64,000 nt of DNA from JAOPZW01 sp963707695. GTDB lineage: Bacteria > Actinomycetota > Thermoleophilia > Solirubrobacterales > Solirubrobacteraceae. Shown piece after piece: positions 17,055-30,503 of the stretch (positions are counted from its first letter, which is position 1; each line of letters begins with the position of its first letter). Where the stretch lies: positions 124,001 to 188,000 of the forward strand of contig CAVPQY010000003.1 of the NCBI GenBank assembly GCA_963707695.1. Reading direction: 5' to 3'. Both the position numbers and the translations under genes were made by a program. Under the pieces are notes generated by a model that searched no databases, was not told the origin of the DNA, and was given only the letters and a program-made list of their open reading frames with translations.

Positions 17055-19189
17055 ATGCCGACCCTCGCCCCCATCGCCACGGTGCTCTTCGACGAGGCCC
17101 ACGCCCAGGCCTGGACGATCCGGCCCGACGTCGCGCGCGGCCATGCAGCCCGTCGCACCCCGAGGACTCCTCCTACGCCGACGCGGCCGACGCGCTGCGC
17201 GCGCCGCGGCTTCGCGGTGCGGCGCGCACGCCGAGGGCCCGCTCACCGACGCCGCCCTCGACGGGCGCCGACGTCCTCGTCCTCGCCCACCCCTCGGACC
17301 CGCGCTGGGAGCGCGTCGTGCCCGGCGGCTCGCCGCGGCTCACCGACGCCGAGCTCGACGCGGTCGAGCGCTTCGTCGCCGCGCGGCGGCGGCCTGCTCG
17401 TCCTCGGCGAGGCGAGCAGGAGAAGTACGGCACCAACCTGAACGACCTGCTCGGCGCGCTTCGGATCCGCATCGGCAACGACACGCGTCCAGCGACTACG
17501 ACGCACCACCACCAGGCGCCGCACTGGGTCCTGGCCGACCTCGCGCCGAGCGCGGCGCGTCGACCTGCTGGCGCGCGTGCGACGGCGCTGCTTCTACCGC
17601 GCCGGCGTCGCTCGACGCCCGGCCCGAGGGCGCGCGGGTCCTGGCGCGCGCCGCGCGCGACCGCGTCGGCGCCCGGCGCGCGCGCTGCTCGCCGTCGCCG
17701 AGCACGGCGAGGGCCGCGTCGTCGTGCTCGCCGACTCCGACCTCTTCGGCGACGACTGCCTCGGCGAGTTCGACCACGAGGCGCTGCTGGCGCAACCTCG
17801 TCCACTGGGCCGCCGCGCCACGCCTTCGCCGCACGAGCCGGCCGCGGTCCGCAGCGACGCCGCCGCGGACCCGCGTGGGCGCGCCTGCGCGACGCGACCG
17901 ACGCGCTGCGCCTGCTCCAGCAGCGCCGACGGCGCGCTCGCGCCCGGACGCCGACCGCGACCGGGCCGGCGCCCTCGTGGAGGACGTGGCCGCCGCGATC
18001 GAGGCGCTCGCCCCGCGCTTCGCGCACCAGGCCGACTACCTCGAGGCGACGGTCGGCGACCTGCGCGCGTGGGCGGCCGGCGGCTTCGGCGAGCCCGACT
18101 TCACGCGCCTCGCTCGAGCGCTTCCGCCCCGACCTCCACCGCGTCGACGGCATCGAGCACCTCGTCGTCTTCCCGATGTACAAGCAGAACGGCTCGCGCG
18201 ACACGCGTCTTCGAGGCGCTGATCGTGCGCGTGCCCTGGCCGGCGTGGCTCGCCGAGCTCGAGCGCGACCGCTACGACAACGCGAAGTTCGTGCCGGTCG
18301 ACGCTCGTCGACCACACCGCCGGCTACGACAGCGAGTGCGCGGTCCTCTTCCCCGAGACCGTGTCGGTGGCCGGGCAGCCCGGCCAACCACTTCGGCGCG
18401 ATCTTCTGCGACCGCGAGGCCGAGCGCTTCCGCCGCGTCGGCGGCGCCGCGGCCGACCTGCTGCGCGCTCAACCTGCCGCCCGACGCCGCCGCGCTGCTG
18501 GCCAGCCCGCGCGCTGTCGCAGGACGCCTACGTGCTGTGGGACCTCGTCCACGACCGCGCCCACAGCCACGGCGACCTGCCGTTCGACCCGTTCATGATC
18601 CGCCAGCGGATGCCGTACTGGATGTACTCGCTGGAGGAGCTGCGCTGCGACCTGACGGCGTTCGGCGAGGCGGTGGCGCTGGAGCGCGAGGGCTTCGCGT
18701 TCGCCCGCCACGTCCAGTACGCGATCCTCTTCGACCGGCTGTTCCGCTTCCCGGTCACCGGCACGCGCGTGCGCAACTACGACGGCCTCGGCGGCCAGCT
18801 GCTGTTCGCCTACCTGCACCGCCACGGGCTACGTGCACTGGACCGACAACCGGCTGACGATCGAGTGGGACGACGCGTCGCCGACGGCGTCGCCGCGCTG
18901 CGCGAGGAGGTCGAGGCGCTCTACCGCGACGGCATCGACCGCTCGAAGCTCGCGCAGTGGGGCGCGGCGCACGACCTCGTCGCCGCGCTACGTCCCGCCG
19001 GCGACGGGCTCGCGGTGGGCGGCGGACGCGCGCGTCTTCGCCGACGTCGAGGACCCGCGGCCCTACATCGACGACGTCGCAGCCCGACGAGTTCCCGCTG
19101 TCGATGTTCTACACCCGCTCAAGGGCAAGCTCGCGCCCGCGCTCGACCGCCCCGCTCGCGCCGAGCAGCGCGCGCTCGTGGCCGCATGA
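17055..19189 (+). pseudogene. DUF6421-like protein, heavily frameshifted as given
   Basis: About 700 aa when frames are joined. N-terminal part (first 200 residues) resembles a DUF4350-type Rossmann fold (TVLFDEAHAQAWTIRPD, DVLVLAHPSDPRWERVVPGG, GLLVLGE, KYGTNLNDLLG). The rest is a well-conserved-looking block (HLVVFPMYKQNGSRDT, LFPETVSVAG, HFGAIFCDREAERFRRVG, DLPFDPFMIRQRMPYWMYSL, VRNYDGLGGQLLFAYLHRHG). I associate it by memory with DUF6421 of actinobacteria; a profile search must confirm. Roughly two dozen single-base insertions break the frame. Function unknown. The SDR gene overlaps its end (ATGA at 19186). Confidence 0.7.
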
Positions 19190-19896
19190 GCGGGCGCCTG
19201 GAGGGGCGCGTCATCGCGGTCGCCGGCGCCGGCGGGTCGCTCGGGCCCGTCGTCGTCCGCGCGCTGGCCGCCGACGGGCGCGCGGCGTCGCGGCGACCGA
19301 CCGCGACGCGGACCTGCTCGCCGCGCTCGGCGACGCGGCCGCGCACACCGCGACGGCCGACCTGCTCGACGCCGACGGCGCGCGCGCCTGGCGCGACGCG
19401 GTCGCGCCGCGACCTCGGCGCGCGTCGACGGGCTCCTGCACCTCGTCGGCGGCTGGCGCGGCGGCCAGGCGCTCGACGAGGCGCCGCTCGAGGACCTCGA
19501 CCTGCTCGAGCGACCTGCTCTTCCGCACGGTCGTCGCACACGACGCGCGCCTTCGCCGGCGACGCTGCAGGCGGCCGGCGACCGCGGGCGCTTCGCGCTC
19601 GTCTCCGCCGCCCAGGCCCAGCGCCCGTCGGCCGGGAACGCCGCCTACGCGGCGACGAAGGCGGCGGCCGAGGCGTGGACGCTGGCCTTCGCCCAGGAGC
19701 TGGCCGAGACCGGCGGCGACCGCCAACGTCGTGGTCGTCAACGCGCATCGTCACGCCGCAGATGCGCGCCGAGCACCCGGAGAAGGCCTACCGGACCTTC
19801 ACCGACGCCGAGGAGATCGCCGAGGCCCTGGTCTTCCTCTGCTCGGACGCCGCCCGGAAGATGAACGGGCAGCGCCTGGCGCTCCACGGCGGCTAG
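19186..19896 (+). pseudogene. SDR-family NAD(P)-dependent oxidoreductase, frameshifted as given
   Basis: About 234 aa when joined. Cofactor motif VIAVAGAGGSLGPVVVRAL, a GLLHLVGGWRGG block in place of the usual NNAG, active-site Ser in FALVSAAQAQRPSAG, Tyr-x3-Lys in NAAYAATKAAAEAW, and the end DAARKMNGQRLALHGG typical of SDR C-termini. About eight +1 shifts (near 19286, 19290, 19407, 19510, 19537, 19560, 19715, 19746). Starts within the DUF6421-like stop codon and is followed 12 bases later by the aldolase gene, so all three should act in one pathway; the substrate is unknown. Confidence 0.8.
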
Positions 19897-19908
19897 CGTG
19901 ACCGCTGC

Positions 19909-20950
19909 ATGAGCAGCTTCGCCAGCGACAACTACGCCGGGCGTCCCGCCCGAGGTGCTCGACGCGCTCGCCGCCGCCAACGAGGGCCACGTCGTCTCCT
20001 ACGGCGACGACCCGGTGACCGCCCGGGCCCACGCGACGCTTCCGCGCGTCACTTCGGGCCCGACGCGCGGGCGTGGTTCGTGTTCAACGGCACCGCGGCC
20101 AACGTCCTGGCCCTCAAGGCGGTCTGCCGCTCCTGGGAGGCCGTCATCACGCCGGCGACGTCGCACCTCAACGTCGACGAGTGCGGCGCCCCCGAGCAGC
20201 TCGGCGGCCTCAAGCTCCTGACCGTCCCCACCGCCGGACGGCAAGCTCGTCCCCGAGCAGGTCACGGCGCACCTGACCCGGGTCGGCGACGAGCACGCGG
20301 TGCAGCCGCGGGTCGTCTCGTCGCGCAGACGCACCGAGCTGGGGACGGTCTACTCGGCCGACGAGCTGCGCGCGCTGGCCGACGCGCGCCCACGCGCACG
20401 GGCTGCTGCTCCACGTCGACGGCGCGCGGCTGGCGAACGCGGCGGCGGCGCTCGGCACGGACGCTCGCGGCGATCACGACCGGCGTCGGCGTCGACCTGC
20501 TGAGCTTCGGCGGGACGAAGGCCGGCCTGCTCGCCGCCGAGGCCGTCGTCTTCCTGCGCCCGGGCCTGGGCGAGGGCTTCGCGTACGTGCGCAAGCAGCA
20601 CGGGCAGCTCGCGTCGAAGCTGCGCTTCGTCTCGGCCCAGCTCGAGGCGCTGCTCGGGACCGACCTCTGGCGGCGCTCGGCCGAGCACGCCAACGCGATG
20701 GCGCGGCGCCTGGCCGCGGGCGTGGCCGACGTCGAGGCGCTGCGCCTGACGCAGCCGGTGCAGGCCAACGCCGTCTTCGCCGTCCTGCCGCGCGAGGCGA
20801 CCGAGCGCCTGCAGCGCGACCACCGCTTCTACGTCTGGGACGAGGCGACGCGGCGAGGTCCGCTGGATGTGCGCGTGGGACACGCGCCAGGAGGACGTCG
20901 ACGCCTTCGCCGCCGACGTCCGCGCCGTCCTGACGGCCCAGCGGAGCTGA
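19909..20950 (+). pseudogene. Threonine-aldolase-like PLP enzyme, frameshifted as given
   Basis: About 345 aa when joined. Begins FASDNYAG, then VVSYGDDPVT, FVFNGTAANVLALKAVCRSW, TSHLNVDECGAPE, PLP-binding Asp and Arg in HVDGARLANAAAALG, and the PLP lysine in SFGGTKAGLL; the C-terminus VRWMCAWDTRQEDVDAF is typical of low-specificity L-threonine aldolases. These cleave beta-hydroxy amino acids to glycine and an aldehyde. Around ten insertions break the frame up to 20852; from there on the sequence is clean. An aldolase making an aldehyde next to an SDR suggests the SDR handles that product. Confidence 0.83.
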
Positions 20951-20952
20951 CC

Positions 20953-21819
20953 GTGGTCGAGGAGCCCGTCCCGGGGTTCGTCGCCGAGAACGACCTCGAG
21001 CGCGAGCTCATGGCCGACCCGCAGGTGCGCGAGGGCCTCGCGTGGGGCGACCCGCGCTGGGGCCACCCCGAGGGTCACGTCGGGCTGCACGTCGCCGACA
21101 TCCTGGAGGAGATCGGGCGCCACGACCCCGCGCGCGCGGACCTGCGCTTCATCGCGGTCGTCCACGACTCGCAGAAGTTCCGCGTGATCCACGACGGCCC
21201 GCGCACGAAGGAGAACGACCACGCCTGGCTGGCCCGGCAGGTCGCCGCTCGGTACGTCGACGACCCGCGGCTGCTCGAGGCCATCGAGCTCCACGACGAG
21301 CCGTACCGCCGCTGGCGCGACGGCGACCGCGATCGCGAGGACGTCCTCGACGACGTGCTGGCGCGCATCCCCGACGTGCCGCTCTACGTCGGCTTCATCG
21401 AGCTCGACGCGACGACCGAGGGCAAGGACTTCTCCTTCCTCTTCTGGCTCCGCTTCCGCCTGGCCGCGCGCGGCCTGCTGCCGCCGGCGCCGCCGATGGA
21501 CCCCGAGCGCATGCTCGAGGGCGGCCCGCCGACGGCCTACGTCCAGACACTCGCGACGCCGCCCGAGGACCAGGAGGCGATCGCCGCCGCGATCGCCGCG
21601 GAAGCGGCCCGCCGGCGGATCGGCGTCGGCCTCGAGATCCTGCGCAGCGAGGACGGGATGCGCGTCGCGCTCGTCGTCCGCTGGGAGGGCGAGGCCGCCC
21701 CGCACCTGCTCGCGGCCCGCGGCCTGGTGCGCGCGGCGCTCGCCCGGCACCCGGTGCTCCTGAAGGCGCAGCCGCTCGAGGCCCACGCCTACGCGATCGT
21801 CCCCCTCGACGGCTCGTGA
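20953..21819 (+). CDS. HD-domain protein (predicted metal-dependent phosphohydrolase)
   Basis: 288 aa from GTG 20953, 2 bases after the aldolase stop. HD-type metal ligands are visible as His in GHVGLHVADIL, the His-Asp pair in IAVVHDSQKFRV and later LEAIELHDEPYRRW. The C-terminal 100 residues contain no motif I recognise. HD proteins hydrolyse phosphate esters of nucleotides or similar small molecules. It is the first intact gene after the frameshift region and its end overlaps the NAD kinase start by 4 bases. Confidence 0.78.
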   Translation: MVEEPVPGFVAENDLERELMADPQVREGLAWGDPRWGHPEGHVGLHVADILEEIGRHDPARADLRFIAVVHDSQKFRVIHDGPRTKENDHAWLARQVAARYVDDPRLLEAIELHDEPYRRWRDGDRDREDVLDDVLARIPDVPLYVGFIELDATTEGKDFSFLFWLRFRLAARGLLPPAPPMDPERMLEGGPPTAYVQTLATPPEDQEAIAAAIAAEAARRRIGVGLEILRSEDGMRVALVVRWEGEAAPHLLAARGLVRAALARHPVLLKAQPLEAHAYAIVPLDGS

Positions 21820-22658
21820 CCACCACGGGCTTCACCCTCGAGCCCGGCGGCCCGCCGGTGGCCCTGCTCAGCGCCCCGGGGGCCGACGGCGGACCCCAGA
21901 GCCGTGAGGTCGGGCGCTGGTGCGCCGCCCGCGAGCTCGACCTCGTCACCGTGGGCCTCTCCGACCCCTCCGAGGCGGTCGACGGCGTCCAGCTCGTCAT
22001 CGCGCTGGGCGGCGACGGCACGATCCTCCGCGCCCTGCGGCTCAGCGCGCCGCGCGGCCTCCCGGTCCTGGGCGTGAACTTCGGGCACGTCGGCTTCCTG
22101 GCCGACGTGCAGCGCGACCAGCTCACCGAGGCGCTCGCCGCCGTCGCCGCGGGCCACGCGCGCTGCGAGCGGCGCACCGCGCTGCACGTGGTCGCGGGGC
22201 ACGGGCCGCCGCTCGACGAGCTGGCCTACAACGACGTCGTCCTCGGCCGCCGGGCCGGCCACGGGTCGGCCCGGATCGTGGTCGCGGTCGACGGGACGCG
22301 GGTCGTCGACGTCATCGGGGACGGCGTCATCGTCGCCACCGGGCTGGGCTCGACGGCGTACACCGTCAGCGCGGGCGGCCCGGCCGTCTCGCCGCTCCTC
22401 GACGCGCTCGTCCTGACGCCCGTCGCCGCGAACACCGGCCCGCTGCGCTCGCTCGTCGTGGGGGCCCAGGAGGGGTTGCGGCTCCTCGCCCGCGACGACT
22501 CGGCCCCCCTGACGGTCGAGGTCGACGGCCAGACCTCCGCCGAGCTCGAGCCGGGCGGCCACCTGGACCTCGGCCGGGCGGCGTGCCCGGCGCTGCTGCT
22601 CCGGACGAAGCCGGACACGTTCTACGACGACCTGCGCGACCGCCTCCTGACGCGCTGA
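21816..22658 (+). CDS. nadK: NAD kinase
   Basis: 280 aa from GTG 21816, which overlaps the upstream stop as GTGA. Phosphorylates NAD to NADP. The catalytic GGDGT is in VIALGGDGTILRALR, followed by NFGHVGFLAD, ELAYNDVVLGR and the glycine-rich GLGSTAYTVSAGGPAVSP. All conserved blocks are present at normal spacing. The stop codon lies inside the first unit of a tandem hairpin repeat. Confidence 0.95.
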   Translation: MTTTGFTLEPGGPPVALLSAPGADGGPQSREVGRWCAARELDLVTVGLSDPSEAVDGVQLVIALGGDGTILRALRLSAPRGLPVLGVNFGHVGFLADVQRDQLTEALAAVAAGHARCERRTALHVVAGHGPPLDELAYNDVVLGRRAGHGSARIVVAVDGTRVVDVIGDGVIVATGLGSTAYTVSAGGPAVSPLLDALVLTPVAANTGPLRSLVVGAQEGLRLLARDDSAPLTVEVDGQTSAELEPGGHLDLGRAACPALLLRTKPDTFYDDLRDRLLTR

Positions 22659-22719
22659 GGGGCGTCAGGAGCGCGATCGGCGCGCTCGAGGGGCGTCACG
22701 AGCGCGATCGGCGCGGCTC
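22657..22719. repeat. Tandem duplicated hairpin (31/32 bp), likely terminator
   Basis: Two adjacent copies, 22657-22687 and 22688-22719, differing by one substitution and one added g. Each contains gagcgcg-atcgg-cgcgctc, a 7-bp stem with a 5-base loop (one base bulged in copy 2). The first copy overlaps the NAD kinase stop codon. Position and structure suggest a duplicated transcription terminator; there is no T-run. Confidence 0.6.
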
Positions 22720-22746
22720 GCAGGATGCGCGTCGGGTGTGCGATAA

Positions 22747-22767
22747 CATGAGTCAGCAAGACTAAGA
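22747..22767 (+). promoter_or_regulatory. HAIR-like heat-shock operator upstream of the Clp gene
   Basis: CATGAGT-7 bases-ACTAAGA, compared with the HspR inverted repeat CTTGAGT-7-ACTCAAG: 10 of 14 positions match and the spacing is exact. It sits in an AT-rich island (cgataacat) about 15 bases before the ATG of the Clp ATPase, where a repressor would block transcription. The right half-site is weak, so this is tentative. Confidence 0.4.
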
Positions 22768-22779
22768 TCTTTCCTTCCC

Positions 22780-24981
<2,202 letters not shown>

Positions 24982-25009
24982 CCGCGGCACCCGCGCGAGC
25001 ACCACGATC

Positions 25010-25039
25010 GAGGCCGGCCCGGACCCCCGGGCCGGCCTC
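25010..25039 (+). terminator. Strong hairpin terminator after the Clp gene
   Basis: A perfect 13-bp stem (gaggccggcccgg / ccgggccggcctc) with a 4-base loop, 29 bases after the Clp stop and before the PASTA gene. No T-run follows, as is usual in this GC-rich DNA. Confidence 0.85.
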
Positions 25040-25082
25040 CGTCGTCGCCGGACCCGTTCCGGGCTAGCCTCAGACGCGTCCC

Positions 25083-25634
25083 GTGCGTGCGCTGCGCCTC
25101 CTCCCGCTGCTCGCCGTCCCGGCCGCCGCGGCCGCCGGGTGCGGCGGCTCCCCGGCCGCGCCCGCCGCGCGGCCGCCGGTCACGCTGCAGGTGACCAGCC
25201 CGTCCGACACGAGCAGGACGGCGGGCGCGACCGCGACCGTCGCCGGGACCGTCGGCACCGCGGGCGCCCGGGTGGTGGTCATGGGCCGGCGGGTCGCGGT
25301 GAGCGGCGGCCGGTTCAGCACGTCGGTCGCCCTCCAGGAGGGCCCCAACCTCATCGACGTCGCGGCCGTCGCCCCCCGGGCCCGGGCCGCCTGGCGGGTC
25401 GTGCGGGTGACGCGCCGCTCGACCGTCACCGTCCCCGACGTCGTCGGGCGCACGCTCGACGACGCGACGGCGGCCCTTGAGGCTGACGGCCTCGACGTGC
25501 AGACGGTCGACGGCGGGGGGTTCTTCGACGCCCTCCGCAGCGGCCCGCGGCGCGCCTGCGCCACCTCGCCCGCCGCGGGCGCCGACGTCGCGCCCGGGAC
25601 CACGGTCGAGGTCACGGCCGCCAAGCGCTGCTGA
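25083..25634 (+). CDS. PASTA-domain lipoprotein
   Basis: 183 aa from GTG 25083. Lipoprotein signal with lipobox ending AAAAAGC (Cys19-20 region), a beta-rich middle segment (VTSPSDTSRTAGATATVAGTV, Ig-like), and a C-terminal PASTA domain (TVPDVVGRTLDDATAALEADG ... GADVAPGTTVEV, split here). PASTA domains bind peptidoglycan fragments or beta-lactams and are usually part of Ser/Thr kinases. Here the PASTA module is separate, and the convergent kinase gene 8 bases away has no PASTA domain, which makes a functional pair plausible. Membrane-anchored on the outer face. Confidence 0.85.
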   Translation: MRALRLLPLLAVPAAAAAGCGGSPAAPAARPPVTLQVTSPSDTSRTAGATATVAGTVGTAGARVVVMGRRVAVSGGRFSTSVALQEGPNLIDVAAVAPRARAAWRVVRVTRRSTVTVPDVVGRTLDDATAALEADGLDVQTVDGGGFFDALRSGPRRACATSPAAGADVAPGTTVEVTAAKRC

Positions 25635-25642
25635 GCGGCGGC

Positions 25643-27337
<1,695 letters not shown>

Positions 27338-27397
27338 GTGACCAGTGTGACGCGCGGCCCGCCGCAAGTTCGATGCACCGGGAACCGTTCCAGGGGC

Positions 27398-30382
27398 GTG
27401 TTCCCCTCGAAGCGGGCCTCGTCCCTCGTCCTCACCGTCCTCGCCGCCCTGACCCTCGCCGCCTCCGCACAGGCGGCCGGCACGCGCGACTTCGCCTACT
27501 CCACCAGCGCCAGCGCCCCCACGGGCCAGAAGCCCCAGAGCAAGCTGTGGTTCAACGACGGCAGCTGGTGGGGCGTCCTCTACAGCTCGACGAACAAGCG
27601 CTTCGACATCTTCAGGTTCAACTGGGCCACCGACACGTGGACGGACACGGGCACCGCGGTCGACACCCGCGCGCGCTCCCAGGCCGACGTCCTGTGGTCC
27701 GGGGGCAAGCTCTACGTCAGCTCGAACATCCCGGTCGGCACCTCGACGACCGACAAGCAGAGCCGCGTCCGGCGCTACTCCTACGACGCGACCACGAAGA
27801 CGTACTCGCTCGACGCCGGGTTCCCCGTGAGCCTCGTCAACGCGGGCGTCGAGTCGCAGTCGCTGGACAAGGACTCCCAGGGCAACCTCTGGACCTCGTA
27901 CACGCTCGACCAGGCCGACGGCACGCGCCGGGTCTACGTCCAGCACACCGTGGCCGGCAGCCAGACGACGTGGGCCGCCCCCTACGTCATCCCGGTCACC
28001 GGCGCGACGGGCCTGACGAACGACGACATCTCCGCGCTCGTGACCTTCAACGGCAAGGTCGGCGTGATGTGGTCCAACGAGAACGACGGGACGATGCACT
28101 TCGCCGTGCATCCCGACGGCACCTCGGACGCGACGTGGACCGACTTCCCGGCGCTGAGCGGGACGGCGCTGTCCGACGACCACATGAACCTCAAGGCGAT
28201 CAACGCCGACGCCGCCGGCGACGTCGCCGCGGTGTTCAAGACGTCCACGAACGACGTCGTGTCGTCGTCGTCGACCCTGCCGCTCATCTACCTCGGCGTC
28301 TACAAGGACGGCGCGGGCTGGAAGAAGACGGTCTTCGGCCGGGTCGTGGACAACCACACGCGGCCGCTCGTGCTCCTGGACCGCGAGAACCGCCGGCTCT
28401 ACGGGTTCGCGTCCTCCCCGTGCTGCAGCGGCGGCTCCATCTACCTGAAGTCGACGAGCCTGGACAACCCGGACCTCTCCGGCCAGGTCGGGCTCGGGAC
28501 CCCGTTCATCCAGCTGCCCACGGACCCGAACGTCAACAACCCGACCTCCACGAAGCAGGAGCTCAACAGCACGACCGGCCTCCTGGTCGAGGCCGGCGAC
28601 GACCGGACGCACTTCTACACCCACGGCAAGCTCGCGCTCGCCCCGGCCGCCACGGCGCCCGAGACGACCATCGTGACGGGCCCCAGCGGCACGACGAGCA
28701 GCCGCTCGGCCGCGTTCACCTTCACCTCGACGCCCTCGGGCGCCACGTTCGAGTGCGCGCTGGACTCCGCGACCTTCACGGCCTGCGCCTCGGGGCAGGC
28801 CTACAGCGCGCTGGCCGACGGCGTCCACAGCTTCCAGGTGCGTGCCAAGAACGCCACCGGGACGGACCCGACCCCGGCCGCGCGGACGTGGACCGTCGAC
28901 GGGACCGCGCCCGCCGCGCCGTCCATCACGAGCCCCGCGAACGGCGCCACCGACACCGACGGCGCCCTCACGGTCAGCGGCACCGCCGAGGCCGGCGCCT
29001 CCGTCCGCGTCCGCGACGGCGGCGCCCCCGTCGGCACGGCCGTCACGGCCGGCGCCGGCGGCGCCTGGACGGTGGCCCTGACGCTCGCCGACGGCGCCCA
29101 CACGCTCACCGCGGTGGCCACCGACGCGGCCGGGAACGCCTCGCCCGCGTCGACCGGCGTCGGCGTCACGGTCGACACGCAGGCCCCGGACACCGCGATC
29201 GACAGCGGCCCGAGCGGCACCGGCAACGGCCCGACGGCGACCTTCGCCTTCTCCTCCCCCGCCGCCGACGTCGCCTCCTTCGAGTGCGCCCTCGACGCGG
29301 GCGCCTACGCCGCCTGCACCTCGCCGCTGTCGCTCTCCGGCCTCGCCGACGGCTCGCACACCTTCAAGGTCCGAGCGATCGACACGTCCGGCAACGCGGA
29401 CGCATCGCCCGCCATCCGCACGTGGACGGTCGGCAGCGGCACGGACGCGACGCCGCCCGCGGTCACCACCACCGCACCGGCCGACGGGGCCACCGGCGTC
29501 GACGTCGCCACGCAGCCGAACGCGACGTTCTCCGAGGACGTCGACCCGGCGAGCGTCACGGCGACGAGCTTCACGGTCACGGCCGCGGGCAGCTCGACCC
29601 CGGTCTCCGCCACGGTCTCGTACTCCGCGCCCTTCCGGACGGCGATCCTGACGCCGGCGTCCCCGCTGGCCGCCGGCACGACCTACACCGGTCAGGTCAG
29701 CGGCGTCCGCGACACCACGGGCAACGCGATGACGAGCGCCTCGACGTGGACCTTCAGCACGGCCGCGGCCCCGCCGGCCGGCGGCCCGCTGTTCAGCGAC
29801 GGCTTCGAGAGCGGGACGTTCTCGGCCTGGACCACGACCCGCACCGGTGCCGACGGCACCGCGACGGTGCAGTCATCTGCTGTCCGGACGGGCTCGTTCG
29901 CCGCGCGGCTGACGGGGACCACGACGCCCGGCTCGCTCGCCTACGTCCGCAAGACGCTGGCGACGGCCCAGACGAAGCTCACCGTCGGCGGGGCCTTCCA
30001 GGTCACGGCCGAGGGGGCCAGCGGCGGCAACGTGCCACTCCTGCGCCTGCTGGACCCGAGCGGCACCCGCGCCCTGTGGCTGTACCGCCAGAACCTCGCG
30101 AGCAACACCATGTACGTCGCCTGGACCGCGAACGGCGCCACCGTCCGCGGGACGCTCAGCACGAAGCTCCCGCTCTCGACGTGGGCCCGCTACGAGGTCC
30201 GGATCACGGCCGCCGGCGCGGGGACGAGCAGCATCGAGGTCCTCCAGGACGGCGTCTCGGCCTTCAAGACGACGACCGCCACGCTGCCCGCCGCCGGGAT
30301 CTCGACGCTCCAGGTCGGCAACGAGACGGCCGCCCAGGCCTTCGGGCTGCTCGCCGACGACGTGTCCGTCCAGACGCCCTGA
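27398..30382 (+). CDS. Large secreted protein with Ig-like domains
   Basis: 994 aa from GTG 27398. Signal peptide to about residue 27 (ASAQAAGTRD). Residues 30-420 look like a beta-propeller or sialidase-like fold with repeated W-containing strands. Then bacterial Ig-like modules: two TIVTGPSGT/FECALDSA-type segments, one TAPAAPSITSPANGATDTDG Big-type domain, one SbsA-type Ig domain (DATPPAVTTTAPADGATGVD), and a C-terminal concanavalin-like segment (LFSDGFESGTFSAW). Low-charge, Thr/Ser/Ala-rich surface protein. No enzyme residues identified; adhesion or glycan binding is a guess. Confidence 0.85.
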   Translation: MFPSKRASSLVLTVLAALTLAASAQAAGTRDFAYSTSASAPTGQKPQSKLWFNDGSWWGVLYSSTNKRFDIFRFNWATDTWTDTGTAVDTRARSQADVLWSGGKLYVSSNIPVGTSTTDKQSRVRRYSYDATTKTYSLDAGFPVSLVNAGVESQSLDKDSQGNLWTSYTLDQADGTRRVYVQHTVAGSQTTWAAPYVIPVTGATGLTNDDISALVTFNGKVGVMWSNENDGTMHFAVHPDGTSDATWTDFPALSGTALSDDHMNLKAINADAAGDVAAVFKTSTNDVVSSSSTLPLIYLGVYKDGAGWKKTVFGRVVDNHTRPLVLLDRENRRLYGFASSPCCSGGSIYLKSTSLDNPDLSGQVGLGTPFIQLPTDPNVNNPTSTKQELNSTTGLLVEAGDDRTHFYTHGKLALAPAATAPETTIVTGPSGTTSSRSAAFTFTSTPSGATFECALDSATFTACASGQAYSALADGVHSFQVRAKNATGTDPTPAARTWTVDGTAPAAPSITSPANGATDTDGALTVSGTAEAGASVRVRDGGAPVGTAVTAGAGGAWTVALTLADGAHTLTAVATDAAGNASPASTGVGVTVDTQAPDTAIDSGPSGTGNGPTATFAFSSPAADVASFECALDAGAYAACTSPLSLSGLADGSHTFKVRAIDTSGNADASPAIRTWTVGSGTDATPPAVTTTAPADGATGVDVATQPNATFSEDVDPASVTATSFTVTAAGSSTPVSATVSYSAPFRTAILTPASPLAAGTTYTGQVSGVRDTTGNAMTSASTWTFSTAAAPPAGGPLFSDGFESGTFSAWTTTRTGADGTATVQSSAVRTGSFAARLTGTTTPGSLAYVRKTLATAQTKLTVGGAFQVTAEGASGGNVPLLRLLDPSGTRALWLYRQNLASNTMYVAWTANGATVRGTLSTKLPLSTWARYEVRITAAGAGTSSIEVLQDGVSAFKTTTATLPAAGISTLQVGNETAAQAFGLLADDVSVQTP

Positions 30383-30503
30383 CCGTTCGGCAGCAAGGAA
30401 CGGACCGCGCGGTACGTATGCATGACGACCACGGAACCGAGGACCCGCCCCGACGGCCGGCGCGCGCCGTCGCCCCGGGGACCTCAAGGAAAGGACGCCT
30501 GAC

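Noticed and set aside
16558..20950. Programmed +1 frameshifting or recoding as explanation of the broken genes
   Set aside because: About forty events without a common slippery sequence or structure could not be read efficiently; the wobble-base pattern fits a consensus artefact much better.
16558..20950. Ordinary pseudogene decay of the AsnC-DUF6421-SDR-aldolase cluster
   Set aside because: Nearly all changes are single extra G or C; active-site motifs and HTH are intact, and no internal stops or deletions are seen apart from those caused by the shifts.
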